From the NCBI GenBank assembly GCA_010015655.1, contig ML976705.1, positions 70,717 through 134,716 on the forward strand: DNA of 64,000 nt, written 5' to 3'. Every line of letters starts with the position of its first letter. The stretch's first letter is position 1. Source of the stretch: Bimuria novae-zelandiae CBS 107.79. Its lineage: Eukaryota; Ascomycota; Dothideomycetes; Pleosporales; Didymosphaeriaceae. The position numbers were made by a program, and so were the translations under genes. A model generated the notes under the pieces. The model worked only from the letters and a program-made list of their open reading frames with translations, did no database searches and had not been told where the DNA came from. This document shows positions 1 through 11,187 of the stretch, piece after piece.

Positions 1-205
1 ATAAAGCTCTCTAGCGCGCCTTAACACTAAAACAAGTCTATATAGATACATACTAAGCTTTAAAAAAGCCTATATTTAGCATCTGTATGTTAGAAAACCT
101 AAAAAATATCTTGTTTGTATGTGTTTTTGTACGTAGGGCGGATGCTTGATGGGGACCCCACATTGCCAAGATGGGAATCAATAAAAACGAGCTCCTTCGT
201 AGAAG
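1..205. mobile_element. Degraded edge of a TA-flanked DNA transposon
   Basis: The first 120 bases are AT-rich and TpA-rich, like the RIP-damaged elements further on. Near 182-203 lies TAAAAACGAGCTCCTTCG followed by TA, nearly the same as the right terminus of the Fot1/pogo-like element that ends at 23613 (TAAAAACGAGCTCCTCG, then TA). I infer that the window opens inside a related element whose right end is here. The match covers only about 20 bases, and the inner part of the inverted repeat does not match, so this is tentative. Confidence 0.35.
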
Positions 206-1007
206 ACCTCACACAACGACAGACATTCTTTTTGCTTCCAACCCTGGGTGGATAACAGCATCCTATGATAGCTGGTCTCGTAGACGGCTTCTGCCATGCG
301 CTTTCTTACCTCACATATGCTATGCCCTTACCAGCAACTGACATTCACATCCATTCGGAGCCACCTGCATCCGAGCCGCTACAACCCGCGTACCTTTTTC
401 CAGAGGCGGGGAAACAATTCGCACCCAAATAAGAACGTATGCTAACCGCAAGAGCATTCTGCACATTCGATATTTTCTCAGGAACAAGTATAGCGGGCGC
501 CTTACAAAATTTGAGGCTGAAGAAGCAAGCCGGTAAGTGGCTCGCGAAGCGAGAATGTCATTGTGAGCCCCACATAGACCCTGTGGCGTCCGTCACGTCT
601 GAAAAACACGTTATAGATCACGAAGGTCAAGATCTCTCTTTTCGAAATCATGAACCAGGGGGACAAGGATTGATATAATGACGATCAACGAGATTTTGTA
701 CGGCAAACCTTCCAGCACGAAGACCTCAAGTTTTATTCCCGGCGTGACCGACCCACAAAGAAAGAGGCGCTTTTGAGGCTGAACATACACACGCGAAGCG
801 TCGTGGCGCTCGCCTATCTGAAGCCATCTACCAACACGCGCGGAGCTATCCAGTCGTCCGCCATCCAGTATTTAACATGGCCGTCGAATGCTCCTAGAAG
901 CTCGGAGACAACTGTCTTTCCTTGCAGTTCAAAGCGTCCAGTCTCTCACTTGTCATCCAGTCTTTACTGACCTTTTCCTACTATCTTTAATTTATATAAT
1001 CCTAACG
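206..1007. other. Intergenic, upstream region of the CBM18 gene
   Basis: No gene can be supported here. The short open frames (for example 439-678) have no recognisable domain and no intron or codon support. An AT-rich stretch with TTTATATAAT lies at about 990-999, just before the chitin-binding protein start, and probably belongs to its promoter or leader. Confidence 0.5.
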
Positions 1008-2131
1008 ATGCGGTCCTCCACCATCTGGGTCCTCATCGCCCTCCCCCTTATCAATTCCCTGAGCATCAGCCGTTCCGCCCGCTGCGGTCCCTCCTTCGGC
1101 CTGACCTGTGCCAAATCCGCGTTCGGGAACTGCTGCTCAAGCAAGGGGTACTGTGGCAGTACATCTGCGTACTGTGGCTCCGGCTGCCAATCAGGATATG
1201 GAACATGCTCTGGGTACGCTGTATCCCATGCAACACCCGTGACCAAGGTCAAAGTGTCTACGGATGGATCGTGTGGTGGTAAGAAGGGGTTTACGTGTCA
1301 GGGATCGGTGTTTGGGAACTGCTGCAGGTGAGTGTACAAATATACGATAAGTGGGGATCAAGCATCACGTCGCTAACATCGAGGTGTAGCAAACAAGGCT
1401 ACTGCGGCAAATCGAGCGCATGCTGCGGCACGGGGTGCAACGCGGCTTTTGGGAGCTGCTTGAAACCCGGCTACCCTTCCAAACCATCTTCCAAGCCGTC
1501 TGCCAAACCATCATACAAACCATACACCAAACCATCTTACAAACCGTCTGCCAAACTATCGTACAAACCCGCCTCCTCTTCCAAACCATACGCCATCCAC
1601 CCTTCCACCAAATCATCCACAACCAAGCCTTGCACCACCTCCGTCCGCTCCTCTCCAGCTGTTCCGTCGTCGATGCGAACGAGGTACAGCACGGCTAGAG
1701 CCTACTCATCAGCGGTGGTATCGAGCAGTTCGAGCTGCAGTAAATCCTCCTCGGCCTCTTCGTCAGCGGTGTACTCGTCAGCGGTGTCTTCAAGCATTCT
1801 GACGAGCAGCACATCCTGTTCTGTGTCAAGCGCTACACCGTCTTCATCTGCGGTTTCTTCATCCCCAACCTCCCTCCCCTGCTCCTCCTCCTTCACACCC
1901 TCGCCGACGAGCACAGAACCCGTCACCAGCACCCTCGAACCCACCACGATAACGCTTGAGCCATCCATACTCTCAACTTCCACGCTGGTGCCTACATCCA
2001 CGGCTACGCCGGAGCCACCAGTGTGCATCCCACCAGGGCAGGCTTGCGACTTATCCGACCCGGGAGCGTGCTGTAGTAAGATTTGCTATCGGGATTTTGG
2101 ATGCGGGACGTTGAATGGGGGACATGTATAA
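1008..2131 (+). CDS. Secreted chitin-binding (CBM18) protein with Ser/Thr/Pro-rich stalk
   Basis: Two exons, 1008-1327 and 1390-2131, joined by a 62-bp GTGAGT...GTGTAG intron, give 353 residues. The ATG at 1008 opens a clear signal peptide (MRSSTIWVLIALPLINSLS). Two hevein-type CBM18 modules follow at about residues 26-67 and 89-131; each has paired cysteines and the FGNCCS..GYCG pattern. The intron splits the second module exactly, which supports the model. Next comes a low-complexity KPS/SYKPS repeat (about 140-190), then a Ser/Thr-rich stretch that is probably O-glycosylated, then a small Cys-rich C-terminus with about six cysteines (CDLSDPGACCSK and after). CBM18 proteins bind chitin in the wall and can hide it from plant or host chitinases. 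No catalytic domain is visible, so this is a lectin or effector-type protein rather than a chitin deacetylase. The open frame begins further upstream, but only at non-ATG codons. Confidence 0.8.
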
Positions 2132-2159
2132 CTGACTCCACACTGAAGGTGGGAAGAAA

Positions 2160-2160
<1 letters not shown>

Positions 2161-2194
<34 letters not shown>

Positions 2195-2195
2195 A

Positions 2196-2230
<35 letters not shown>
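2161..2230 (+). repeat. Poly-G tract, G33-AA-G35
   Basis: An unbroken run of 33 G, then AA, then 35 G, lies 30 bp after the stop codon of the CBM18 gene and about 400 bp beyond the 3' end of the convergent kinesin gene. Open frames read through it (polyproline on the other strand) are artefacts of the homopolymer. Such runs are prone to replication slippage and sequencing error, so the length is approximate. Confidence 0.95.
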
Positions 2231-2233
<3 letters not shown>

Positions 2234-2636
2234 GGTGTAATGTATAATTCTTCAGCTGCGAATGGCGCCATTTCCTACAAGTCGGTTGCGGATATGTGGT
2301 TTATGACACGAATCAGATGCGACATAGTTGAACGAAGATGTAACGAAAGACTCTCGAAGTAAACGTTACAGTTATGATTACATTCAAACTGTCCTTGGGA
2401 AAGCTATCTAGCAATACCTCCCTCACGCCTCCATCTATTGTCATTATACAACACCAACGAGCACTCATTCGCTCAGGGTATCCCAAGAAAAAGCCAAGCC
2501 AAACCAACCCAAGCACCAAAAAACGCCTTCCCCTTCCCCTTCCCCTTCGCCCTCAACCCTCCCCGCCCTCCTCCCACCCCCACCCCCAATACCAAAAAGA
2601 TTTTCCCTCCTGGGCAGACAATCGGTTGAGGAGTGG

Positions 2637-5600
2637 TTAGGAACTACTCTCCTCACTCCCCCCCTCGCTAAAATAACTCTGATCAATCCTCAGTATCCAC
2701 TCAATCTTCTCGCGCTCACTCCTCGCGCGAAAAAGCCACGTATTACTCCTCGCAAACACGGCGAAGACCATGTCACTTACCCCACCGCCACCACCCCCGC
2801 CACCACTCCCCGTTAGTAACTTCGCAACCTGGGGGCTGTGATCGATACGCGCGTTGCGGAGGTTAATAGCATTCAACTCATCCCCCTCGGCGCTATAAAC
2901 ATGCAAATACGGCCTCCTGAGCTCCACAAACCGTTTAATCCATCTCGTATTTCCCGGATCGGGCGTGAGGACATAACTCGACTTCAGCACCTCAGGGTTC
3001 TTGGGAACGAATCTGACGCTCGCGACGAGACTGGGTGCGCGATGCGGGGATGGCGAGAGCGATCGCGGGGCGAAGGCTGCGCCATACGCGGGAGGCTCGA
3101 GATTCGTCGGGTTGAGAATGACTTCCGCGGGTGCTTTTTTGGAATTCCACAGCCCGACGACGCGGCGCAGGAGATCCTTTTGGCGGTCATCAAGTGGCGC
3201 CGAGGACGCGGACGAGGGGAACGTGGTGAGAGCGCGGGAAGACAGGACGGAGCGGGCCGTTTCGATCTCGGCGATGCGCTGGCGGCGTTTCTGCAGGGCG
3301 AGGTGGTCGCGGACGAGGGAGACGCCGCGGGGGATCCATCCGGCGAGGTTTTCTTCGCCTTTGATGTAGTCGCCGGACGTGTTCATGCGCCAGAGGTCCG
3401 TGGCGCGCTTTACGCTGGTGGGGCGGATGGCGATGGTGAAGAGGGCGACGGTGGAGTGGATGACGCGCTGTTGGGCGAAGAAGTTGCTGAAGGAGAAGAG
3501 CGAGACTTGGGGCATGTAGGAGCGGCTGCGGATCTGGAGGGCGAGGTCGAGGCTGAAGACCATGGGCTCGGAGAGCTTGGCGGAGGTTACGTTGAAGAGG
3601 AGGGAGGCTTGGACGCGGTACTTGTCGGGGGTTGCCCGGTCGAGGAGTAGTGAGTTGTGGGCTGAGGTGTCCCATTGGCCGATGAAGGTTACATTCGATG
3701 TGCCGTCCGCATTGGACTTCACAACCGGAGGTGAGACCAGTTTGATGGGCACCTCGCGCACGGGGCTGCTATCTAGGCTGGGAGAGTTCCCGGAGGCGTC
3801 GATAAGGCGGAGGCGACCGACACGCATGGAGGTTACATCTTGCCACTGAAGCGTGTCGCCAGAGGTGTGGGTCAAATTCACCACGATACGGCGCTGGAGA
3901 CCTTGGTGGAGTTGGTATACGCCTGCGTCCATGATGCCGCTCTGAACGACGTCGACAGGTTTGTATGTGCCATCTTCGGAGATCTCTTGGACTTGTATGC
4001 GCGAGAATATGTCATATGTGTCTTCGGTGTAAAACTCGGATTCTGGCAAGCGAGCTTTGCGGCGCTTCTGCGTTGGCCGTGGCGCAGAGTCGCGCATGTC
4101 GTCCCAGCTTAGTAGTTTGTCTAGATGCATAGATGTGACTTTGGCGAAGATGGAAACGCGCAGGAACGTAGTGCGTGGGCTTGGGTACGGAAGGCTCATG
4201 CTATGAACGCTTTCAAACCGCACGGGTCCTTCGTCAAAGTCGGTGATCATTTGGGTGGTGGTTGCACCGCTCTCGTCGGAGATTCCGGGCACAAAGAGCT
4301 GGGCGTGTACTTGGGTTCCTTCGCGCTCAGGAAATCCTACTAGGTCGTGCATAACGACGTTGAACTTTAGTGTTGTTGAGGGTGCCTCGGCGGAGGAAGG
4401 TTCGAGCGCTAGTCGTATGATTCCAACTACGTTTGTGGTATAGGGAGAGATGACGTCCAAGCTGAAGTCTTGCACTCGGGATTCAAAGACAGCTGCAAGC
4501 GGAACGTCGACGTCGCCAATGCGTGAGAACTCAGGCATGCACGGCTCTGAGAAGGGATTTTCAAGGCTAAAGTGCTGGAGATACTCCGGCCGGTTCATGT
4601 ACTGATGCATCTGGTGCATCACCCGCACCCGGAAGCGGAGCTTTTGCAGCGACCAAAGATGCACGACCTCGTTCTTGAAGTCGACCACTCTGACGCCAAC
4701 GCACGGCTTTGGGGTGTTCTCAAGGTAATCGTCGTCTTCGCCAGGAATGCCATTCAAGACCAGGTCGTACGAAGAAGCAATATTGTGGCCGACGTCTACG
4801 ATGCAGAATTGGAAGACAACATTCTTGTCCATTTGCTGGCTCATAACCTGGGCTTCCTTCAAGGTCGCTGCGTTCTGAAGGATCGTCTCTGCCATGGTGA
4901 CATACTTTCGTTTTCGCCACTGCTCGAAGACACTCTTGACCAGCTCTCTTTGCTGTTCGTCAGGCTTTTCGGTCGCCTCCCCATTGACTTCTTCCACCGG
5001 CTCCGGATCTGGTGGGGGATCGTGGCCAAGCTCCTTGAGCTGGCGATGAAACGCCTCCTTTTGCTGCTTCAACTGTTTCTGCATCTCCTCTTTTGCTTCG
5101 CGGAGGCTCTCTTCCATGCGTGCCTTTTGCGTCTTGACGTCCTCGATCTCAATGTCGTCCCCGTCCGACGACCGCAGCTTAGCCTGATATTCCTCTTTTT
5201 GTTTCTCCAGCCTCTCTTGCATGCTTTCGCGGACCTGCCGAAAATTCTCCTCTTCCTCTCCCGGCTGCGGCGTTGAAGGCATTGTCAGTGCAGTGTCTAA
5301 AGAGAAATTGTCGATGGTCCCATTGGAGGCGTACTTTTCGCGAACAGGGTACGAGCTCACAGACTCCATGTCCTCCGGATCGGAGCTGACGTCGTACAGC
5401 CGGCTCTCTGGTCGGGCTTTTCGCGTAGCACGCAGGCGTTGTAAGTCGTCGAAAAGCGCGTCGAACTCTTCGTCGGGCATAGCAGCGATTTTCTGGTCGG
5501 GACCCAGCAGCGCAGTGACAGCTTCTCTCCGCGCGAGCGACCAGTCCGAGTCCCTACCTCGCTGGAAAAACGCGGGCGATGCTGCCCTTGGGCTATCTGA

Positions 5601-7552
5601 ATCGACGTCGGACGTTGCAAGGCTCACTGTGCTATAGGATCTGTCGTGACTTGGCCGAGGTGATGGGGAGCCCAGCGCGCTTGCAGTCACCGAATGACGA
5701 AGCAGACTTGTTCCTATCTCTGCGCGCTCGGCTCTTGCCTCTTGCGGGTTGTTGAATCGGAAGATGTGGAAATCGCCCAAGATGATGCGGAACCCGCTTC
5801 TCAGCCGCTTCGGCTTGTCGATGCGGATGCCGTTGACCATGACACCAGCATTGTCCTTCGGAATCACGGTGACAGCGCTGTCCACGTTTTCGAAATGGCA
5901 GTGGTCGTGTAGGATTTGCGCACCGGTCAGTCTAATATCGGCCGTCTGATTCTCGCTGTCTACGTTGCCAACGGTGGTCATCCCCGGCTTCAAATTGTAC
6001 ACTAGACATTCAGATGTCAGGGGGTCGTCGCTCAAGTTGACCAAATGTGGCATCTTCTTTGGCGTTGACAGTCCAACCGAACCCTTTTCGATGGTGATGC
6101 CGAGCTCTTCCAATGCAGCCTCTCGTTCTTTTTGAATTGCTTCGGTCTTCTCGAGCTTCTGCTCCCAAGTTTGGTTTAGGTCCTGGTACAGCTTCTCAGA
6201 CTGGTTTAGCTGCTCCACGATCTCGGCCTTGGACACTTTCTTGACTGAGCCGTCCGGTTGTGTAATGGAAACGATCTGCTTCTCCAGAGGCGTATCCGGC
6301 GCATACTGCTCTTCTATGGGTGCACCTCCTGCGCCGCCTCCGCCTCCACTCAGCTTGGAGCGGAGCTGGGCCAGTTCTTCCTTGAGCTCTCTGATCATAC
6401 GTGCGTTTGGATCTTCGTTGACAACAGCGTGGTTCTTGATGCGCTTGGCAGAGTCGGCATATCGCAGGGTAGAAAGGGTCTCGTCAAAGTTAATATCGGC
6501 GGGAGAGATGGCAGCAATCATAGCCGTCAAACTGTTGCCTCCCAGCGAGTCCTTCAGCAGCCACGTGAGGACAGAATCTCGATATGGAACCTGGGCCTTC
6601 TTCTTGCCGGTAGACGCATCTGCCAGTGCTGCAATGACACGACCGAGGGTGGACAGCGACCTGTTGATTTCGGCACCTTCCTTCAATCGAGCACCCGTCG
6701 CTCCAGTAGATGTAGCTCTTTCCGAACCAGCCAAATCGACCAGACTGATCTTGGCCACCTTTTCTCCGCTCATGTTCATCTCGACATCCTTCTGCTTCTG
6801 GGTCAGGATCAGGGTGAAGACGGCGTGCGATCGCGACGACGTCTCGTTCATGTTGGTGGCGGCAACGGTACGGGCCTTGTTTCCCTCGTCCATCAAGTTT
6901 TCAATCTCGGCAAAGGAGCGCACCACCAGCTTGGCCAGATCCTCGACATACGGACCGGTCGACGGATGCTCTCGGACCTTCAAATTGCCCTTTGTGGTCG
7001 GGTTGAGCAGATCGCGCACCTTTTCGTTATAGATTTCCAGGTACGACACTTCGACGGTACACTGCGTGTTTTTATCCATGGAGTCGATGCGCTCGAACAT
7101 GTCCTGGCAAATCTTGGGGATGATACCATACTCCTTTCCATAGCCCATCATAGAGTATGACTTTCCCGAACCGGTCTGGCCGTATGCGAAGATGCAGTTG
7201 TTGTAGCCGTCAAAGGCATTCTGCAGCAGCGGCTTTCCGAGGTCCTCGTGCAGGTTCTCCTGGCCGGCGTAGTTGGGCGCATTGCGGTCAAAGGACCAGT
7301 AAGAGCGGTCGAAGGCGAAGGTCTTGGGGCCCTCGAGGCCGGCTTTTCCGGCTTTGCCTTTGGCTTCGACGTGGGCGGGCGGCGTGAGGATGGTCTGGCC
7401 GCCCTCCATGCGGACGATGCATTGTGCATTACGGTCCTTTTCTATACACTGTAAGCTATGGTAAGAGAGAAAGAATATAGGTGAAGCCCACCTCTGCCAT
7501 TGAACGGCCTACATCGCACTACGACCTTGATGTTCCCCCCTCCCGGCGCCAT
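2637..7552 (-). CDS. uncA: Kinesin-3 motor protein (Unc104/KIF1A type)
   Basis: Exon 1 (7552-7492) encodes the start MAPGGGNIKVVVRCRPFNGR. A 50-bp intron (7491-7442, GTGGGC...TATAG) leads into one long exon to the stop at 2637, giving 1621 residues. The motor domain fills about residues 7-390, with the P-loop GQTGSGKSYSMMG near 108, switch I NETSSRSHAVF, and switch II DLAGSERA followed by the EINRSLSTLG helix. A coiled coil and an FHA domain (about 500-590) follow, then a second coiled coil, the KIF1-type central region, and a C-terminal PH domain (about 1500-1610) that binds phosphoinositides. This order is diagnostic of kinesin-3, which carries vesicles and endosomes toward microtubule plus ends; in Aspergillus the homologue UncA runs on a subset of microtubules. 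The internal Met of the long exon is not the start, because it would delete the first beta strand of the motor. A poly-Gly insert (about eight Gly) sits inside the PH domain. The gene looks intact and shares its upstream region with TRM5. Confidence 0.93.
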
Positions 7553-7699
7553 GTTGCAGGCAGCGAATTATTCCACGGTGCTCGACCGCAGCTTCGTAAG
7601 TCGTATTAATGCGTATATTACGGTCTAAAGTATGTGGTCAGCTCTGGCGGCTTCATGGCACGTGGGCGAGGAAGCTGTCGAGGCGGTAGAAGTGTCTGT

Positions 7700-7761
<62 letters not shown>

Positions 7762-7940
7762 CGCTGGCGGATTGTTGTTGCAATGCGATGGGGTGAGAGA
7801 TTACACAGACGCGAATCCTTGTCCCGCACGCCACTCTCCTGGCCTACCCCCAGTCGCCCGCACGTGCAGGAACCTGGTCAAAATAATTCATCCCCCATGA
7901 TTCATGCAAACAGCGAAACGAAACACGCGTGACAGCATCA
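7553..7940. promoter_or_regulatory. Divergent promoter region of kinesin-3 and TRM5
   Basis: The two genes start back to back 388 bp apart, so this interval must hold both promoters. It contains a 60-base G run near its middle, which leaves only about 150-180 bp of ordinary sequence on each side. No obvious TATA box is seen on either side. Assignment as a bidirectional promoter follows from gene layout, not from recognised factor sites. Confidence 0.55.
7702..7761 (+). repeat. Uninterrupted 60-base poly-G tract
   Basis: Positions 7702-7761 are all G on the plus strand, bounded by TGTCTGTTT and CGCTGGCGG. The run lies in the shared upstream region of kinesin-3 and TRM5. Long G runs can fold into quadruplex or triplex structures and slip during replication; any effect on the two promoters is inference. 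Open frames through it are not genes. Confidence 0.95.
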
Positions 7941-9412
7941 ATGTCGGACGACACCAACGACGACATGTTTGCGCCGCCCGTCAACCGCGCCATGAAGGTG
8001 CTGGACCGCTCCTTCTTCCAGCGAACCGTCCCCACGTCGGCCGCCCGCATCTTCAGCCCCAAGGACATCTCGCGCGTCCGCAACGACCTCGACCGCAGCC
8101 GCGACTCGCTCAAAACGCGTCTGGACAGCGTGCGGCCCGACCCCGACTCTGCGCGCGCGTCAAAGGGCGGAAAGTGCCTGCTGCTGAAGCCGGAGGTGGT
8201 GCACAACGGTACGACTCATCCATGCCCCGCCCAACGTCACCATGCCGGCCGGACTGAGTCTGAACATAGGCAGATAGAAACACATGGAGCTCGACGCTGC
8301 AGGAGCTCGAACAGGCAGGCACAGTGGGCGTCATCCCGTACGAATTGAAGCTCGACTACGACTACTTCACCTACTCGGAGATCACCAACGCCATCATCCC
8401 GCCGCCCGAGAAGAAGAACGACGATGAGATACCGACGGGCTTCACGCTCGCGGGACACGTCGCCCATCTCAATCTCCGCGAGCGATACCTGCCGTACAAG
8501 CATCTCATCGCGAACGTCCTCGCCGACAAGAACCCCACGGTGCGCACCGTCATCAACAAGCTGGACACGGTGGGGACGGAAAACGCATACCGCACCTTCC
8601 AATACGAGGTCCTCCACGGCCCCGACGACCTGAACGTCGAGGTGCACGAGCAAGGCTGCGTGTTCAAATTCGACTTTGCAAAAGTGTACTGGAACACGCG
8701 GCTGCACACGGAGCACGAGCGGCTGTGCTCGCTGTTCCGCGAGGGCGACGCCATCTGCGACGTCATGGCTGGCGTCGGGCCGTTCGCGATACCCGCCGGG
8801 AAGAAGAAATGCTTCGTCTGGGCGAACGACCTCAACCCGGAGTCGTACAAGTACCTTTCACAGAACGTCGCGATAAATAAAGTAGACGCCTACGTGCGCG
8901 CTTTCAACACCGACGGCGCGGCGTTCATCCGGTCGAGCGCGGCGGAGTTGCTAGGGGAGAACCGCAGCATACCCATCTACCCCAAGACAAAGTTCTCCCG
9001 CTCCGCGCCGAAACCCCCACCCCCGACGCCCCTCCGCACACTCATCCAACCCCGCATCTTCACCCACTACATCATGAACCTCCCCGCGTCCGCCCTCTCC
9101 TTCCTCCCCTCTTTCATCGGCCTCTACGCCCACATACCCTCCCACCCCACGTCCTCGATCCGCAAACTGCTCGCCCCTTACACAGACATACAACTCCCCA
9201 TGATACACGTGCACTGCTTCAGCGCGAAGAGTAAAGATGAGGAAGAGGTGAAGAAAAGCTTGTGCGAGGAGATTGGGGGGTTGTTGGAGTGTGAGATGGA
9301 GGATGTGGGGGTCGAGGTGTGGCATGTGAGGGATGTGGCGCCGAAGAAGACGATGTTCTGTGTGAGTTTTAGATTACCTGAGGAGGTGGCCTTTAGGGGG
9401 GCGTTGGATTGA
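7941..9412 (+). CDS. TRM5: tRNA (guanine37-N1)-methyltransferase
   Basis: Exons 7941-8208 and 8274-9412 are joined by a 65-bp intron (GTACGA...GGCAG) and give 468 residues. The product transfers a methyl group from S-adenosylmethionine to N1 of G37 next to the anticodon, which keeps the reading frame; fungal Trm5 serves both cytosol and mitochondria. Family marks in order are an N-terminal FxPPVNRAM start, the NLREqYLPYKHLIA-type segment (here HLNLRERYLPYKHLIANVL), NPTVRTVINK, YWNTRLHTEHERL, the SAM-binding motif DVMAGVGPFAIPAGKK, the NDLNPESYKYL motif, and MNLPASAL in the catalytic N-[LP]-P position. Splicing restores a continuous VVHN-DRNTWSSTLQEL reading, which confirms the intron. The ATG at 7941 is chosen because upstream in-frame codons are not ATG. 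The usual mitochondrial presequence is not evident in this short N-terminus. The last bases run head-on into the 3' end of the HET pseudogene. Confidence 0.92.
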
Positions 9413-11187
9413 GATAGAAGTGGGAAGGTGGAGGTGTGAGGACAGGGGTGGTTGAGGGAGGGGGTAAAGCAGTTTGTTTGATACCCGTCTTATAGAACCT
9501 TGGAAAATATCCACATGGGTTCGGTGTGTTGTATTGTCTAAAATGGTTGTGGACGATGGCGCTCACTCTCGGTGAGTAGGTAGGTGGACGTCGTAGCGGT
9601 GGAGAGTGCAGATAGTATAGGGAGTGTGGGGAGCCTCTTGAATGCACGGTATTGATATAACCAAACCACCTTCCTATTCCATCCCGTGTAACCCGTGGCA
9701 GGGTTAATTCATGGAATCGAAACGGCTCGTTGGAGAGGTCCAGGTCCAAAGCTCCGCGACAAGCAGCCATTTTGATGCTGCGCAGGCCGGCGTCTTCACT
9801 GCCTGCGTGTTCAGCCAAGATATCGAAGTCATTGACGAGAGCTGTAGCTGTTGCTAACACGGATGTTGCATCAAATGAGTTCCAAATGCCGCGTAGGACA
9901 TTTAGCCCGTGCTCCAAAGTATCCTCGGTGGCCAAGACCCCGAGCAGAGCGTCGACTCTTGAAACAGAGATGCCTTTTATTTCAAGTTTATCAGGCGCAC
10001 AATCCTCACTGATCAAGCGGTGTTCGTGTCCACATGAATAATCGCCATGGTCATTGAAGGGAGACCAGCCAGAATCGAAGTATGTCCAATCTGGACACCA
10101 AGAGAGCCGTCCTTCCAAGTTGTTCCTCCAATTTTCGACATAAAAGAGTGCTGCAAGCGAGCTCTCCCCGAGCAAGTGTGATTTTGTAAAAGTTTTGAAA
10201 ACACTCAGCGTATCGAGTGTATAATCTGCTGGTACGAAGGAGCCATTGAGCGCCAATGTTCCGTAGATACGATCTCTTTCGTCGCTAAAGTGGAAGGACT
10301 TAACATATTCCATGAGCCACAATGGATCAATTATCCCTTTGAGTCTGTGATGTTGTCGAATTATGTACATGTAGGCAAGTGCTTCTATTTCGTCTCCTAA
10401 TCTGAATTCGACTGCCAACTCGCGCAAATCTAACATGTTATGCTCAAACGGTGCAGCAAAGATTTGGAAATCTAGCACGGCATGACCCCAGCATACATCG
10501 ATAGACTGAGCCAGAGCGACTTCTTGGATCACCCAGCCCCTCCGAAGGACTGTGGGTGACAGAAGACCCAAGAGTGCATTTCTCAGGTCTTCTTTAATAT
10601 TGGAGACGGATCCCCTTGGTGCCAGCTGTGCTAGTGCTGCATTCTGGCGCCATTCTCCCTGTTATCGAATTAACCATGATCTGATGTAGGACAAAGATCG
10701 TACTCGGTCTCTTTGAGAAACCCGAAAGCAGTCTCGAACACCTTCTGGCCTGCTCGTCCTAGCCACAGCAGAACACGTTCTGCTTCCGAATAGATTCTCG
10801 CCATTAGTTGAACTTGTGCACCACGTTCAAGTAGGTCGCTTTGGTTGATGCATATAGCGTCTACCCAAAGGAGTTCTCGGACGGCTGGAGTGACGCAGAG
10901 CACTCAGGGCATCATATAAATTCCGTCTGATATAAGATTGCCGGCCGTCGCAATCTATCTCGGAAGATCTGTTGCATCTCCCCACGCGTAAGACAGAGCC
11001 TCAAAGATCGGCCGATCGTCCAAGCTGACCTGAACAAGAGAACATCGCAATGGATTTTCTTTTTGCCTGGCTTTAGTTGCAGGTTGCGAATGTGCTCCGG
11101 TGACTGGAGAGCCTTGTACTTATATGCCCATGGTGGTTGGTAACTGGACGAGGCTAATATCAATGGTCTCGGGCCATGAAATGGCAT
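9393..11187 (-). pseudogene. HET-domain (heterokaryon incompatibility) protein, broken
   Basis: Read from 11187 downward, the fragments line up in order with a HET-domain protein: YKYKALQSPEHIRNLQLKPG, then VSLDDRPIFEALSYAWGDAT, then NLYDALSALRH, then ELLWVDAICINQSD, then GWVIQEVALAQ, then the DERDRIYGTLAL motif and a long C-terminal half. These pieces lie in different frames. There is a shift near 11030, a TAG at 10957-10955, shifts near 10925 and 10885, and a further break between about 10670 and 10655. None of these positions has convincing splice sites of normal intron length. Live HET proteins trigger cell death when incompatible hyphae fuse; this copy should be inactive. The C-terminus is uncertain: the last about 60 codons before 9393 look random and overlap the end of TRM5, so the true gene probably ended earlier. 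Confidence 0.72.

Noticed and set aside
439..678. 79-codon plus-strand frame upstream of the CBM18 gene
   Set aside because: No signal peptide, domain or supporting context.
2838..3650. 270-codon plus-strand frame over the kinesin 3' end
   Set aside because: Shadow of the kinesin-3 C-terminal region in GC-rich DNA; no domain, and the minus strand carries a clear PH domain there.
6258..7160. 300-codon plus-strand frame over the kinesin motor
   Set aside because: Antisense to the strongly conserved motor domain; no independent features.
7625..7900. Poly-Gly or poly-Pro open frames across the 60-base G run
   Set aside because: They exist only because a homopolymer has no stop codons.
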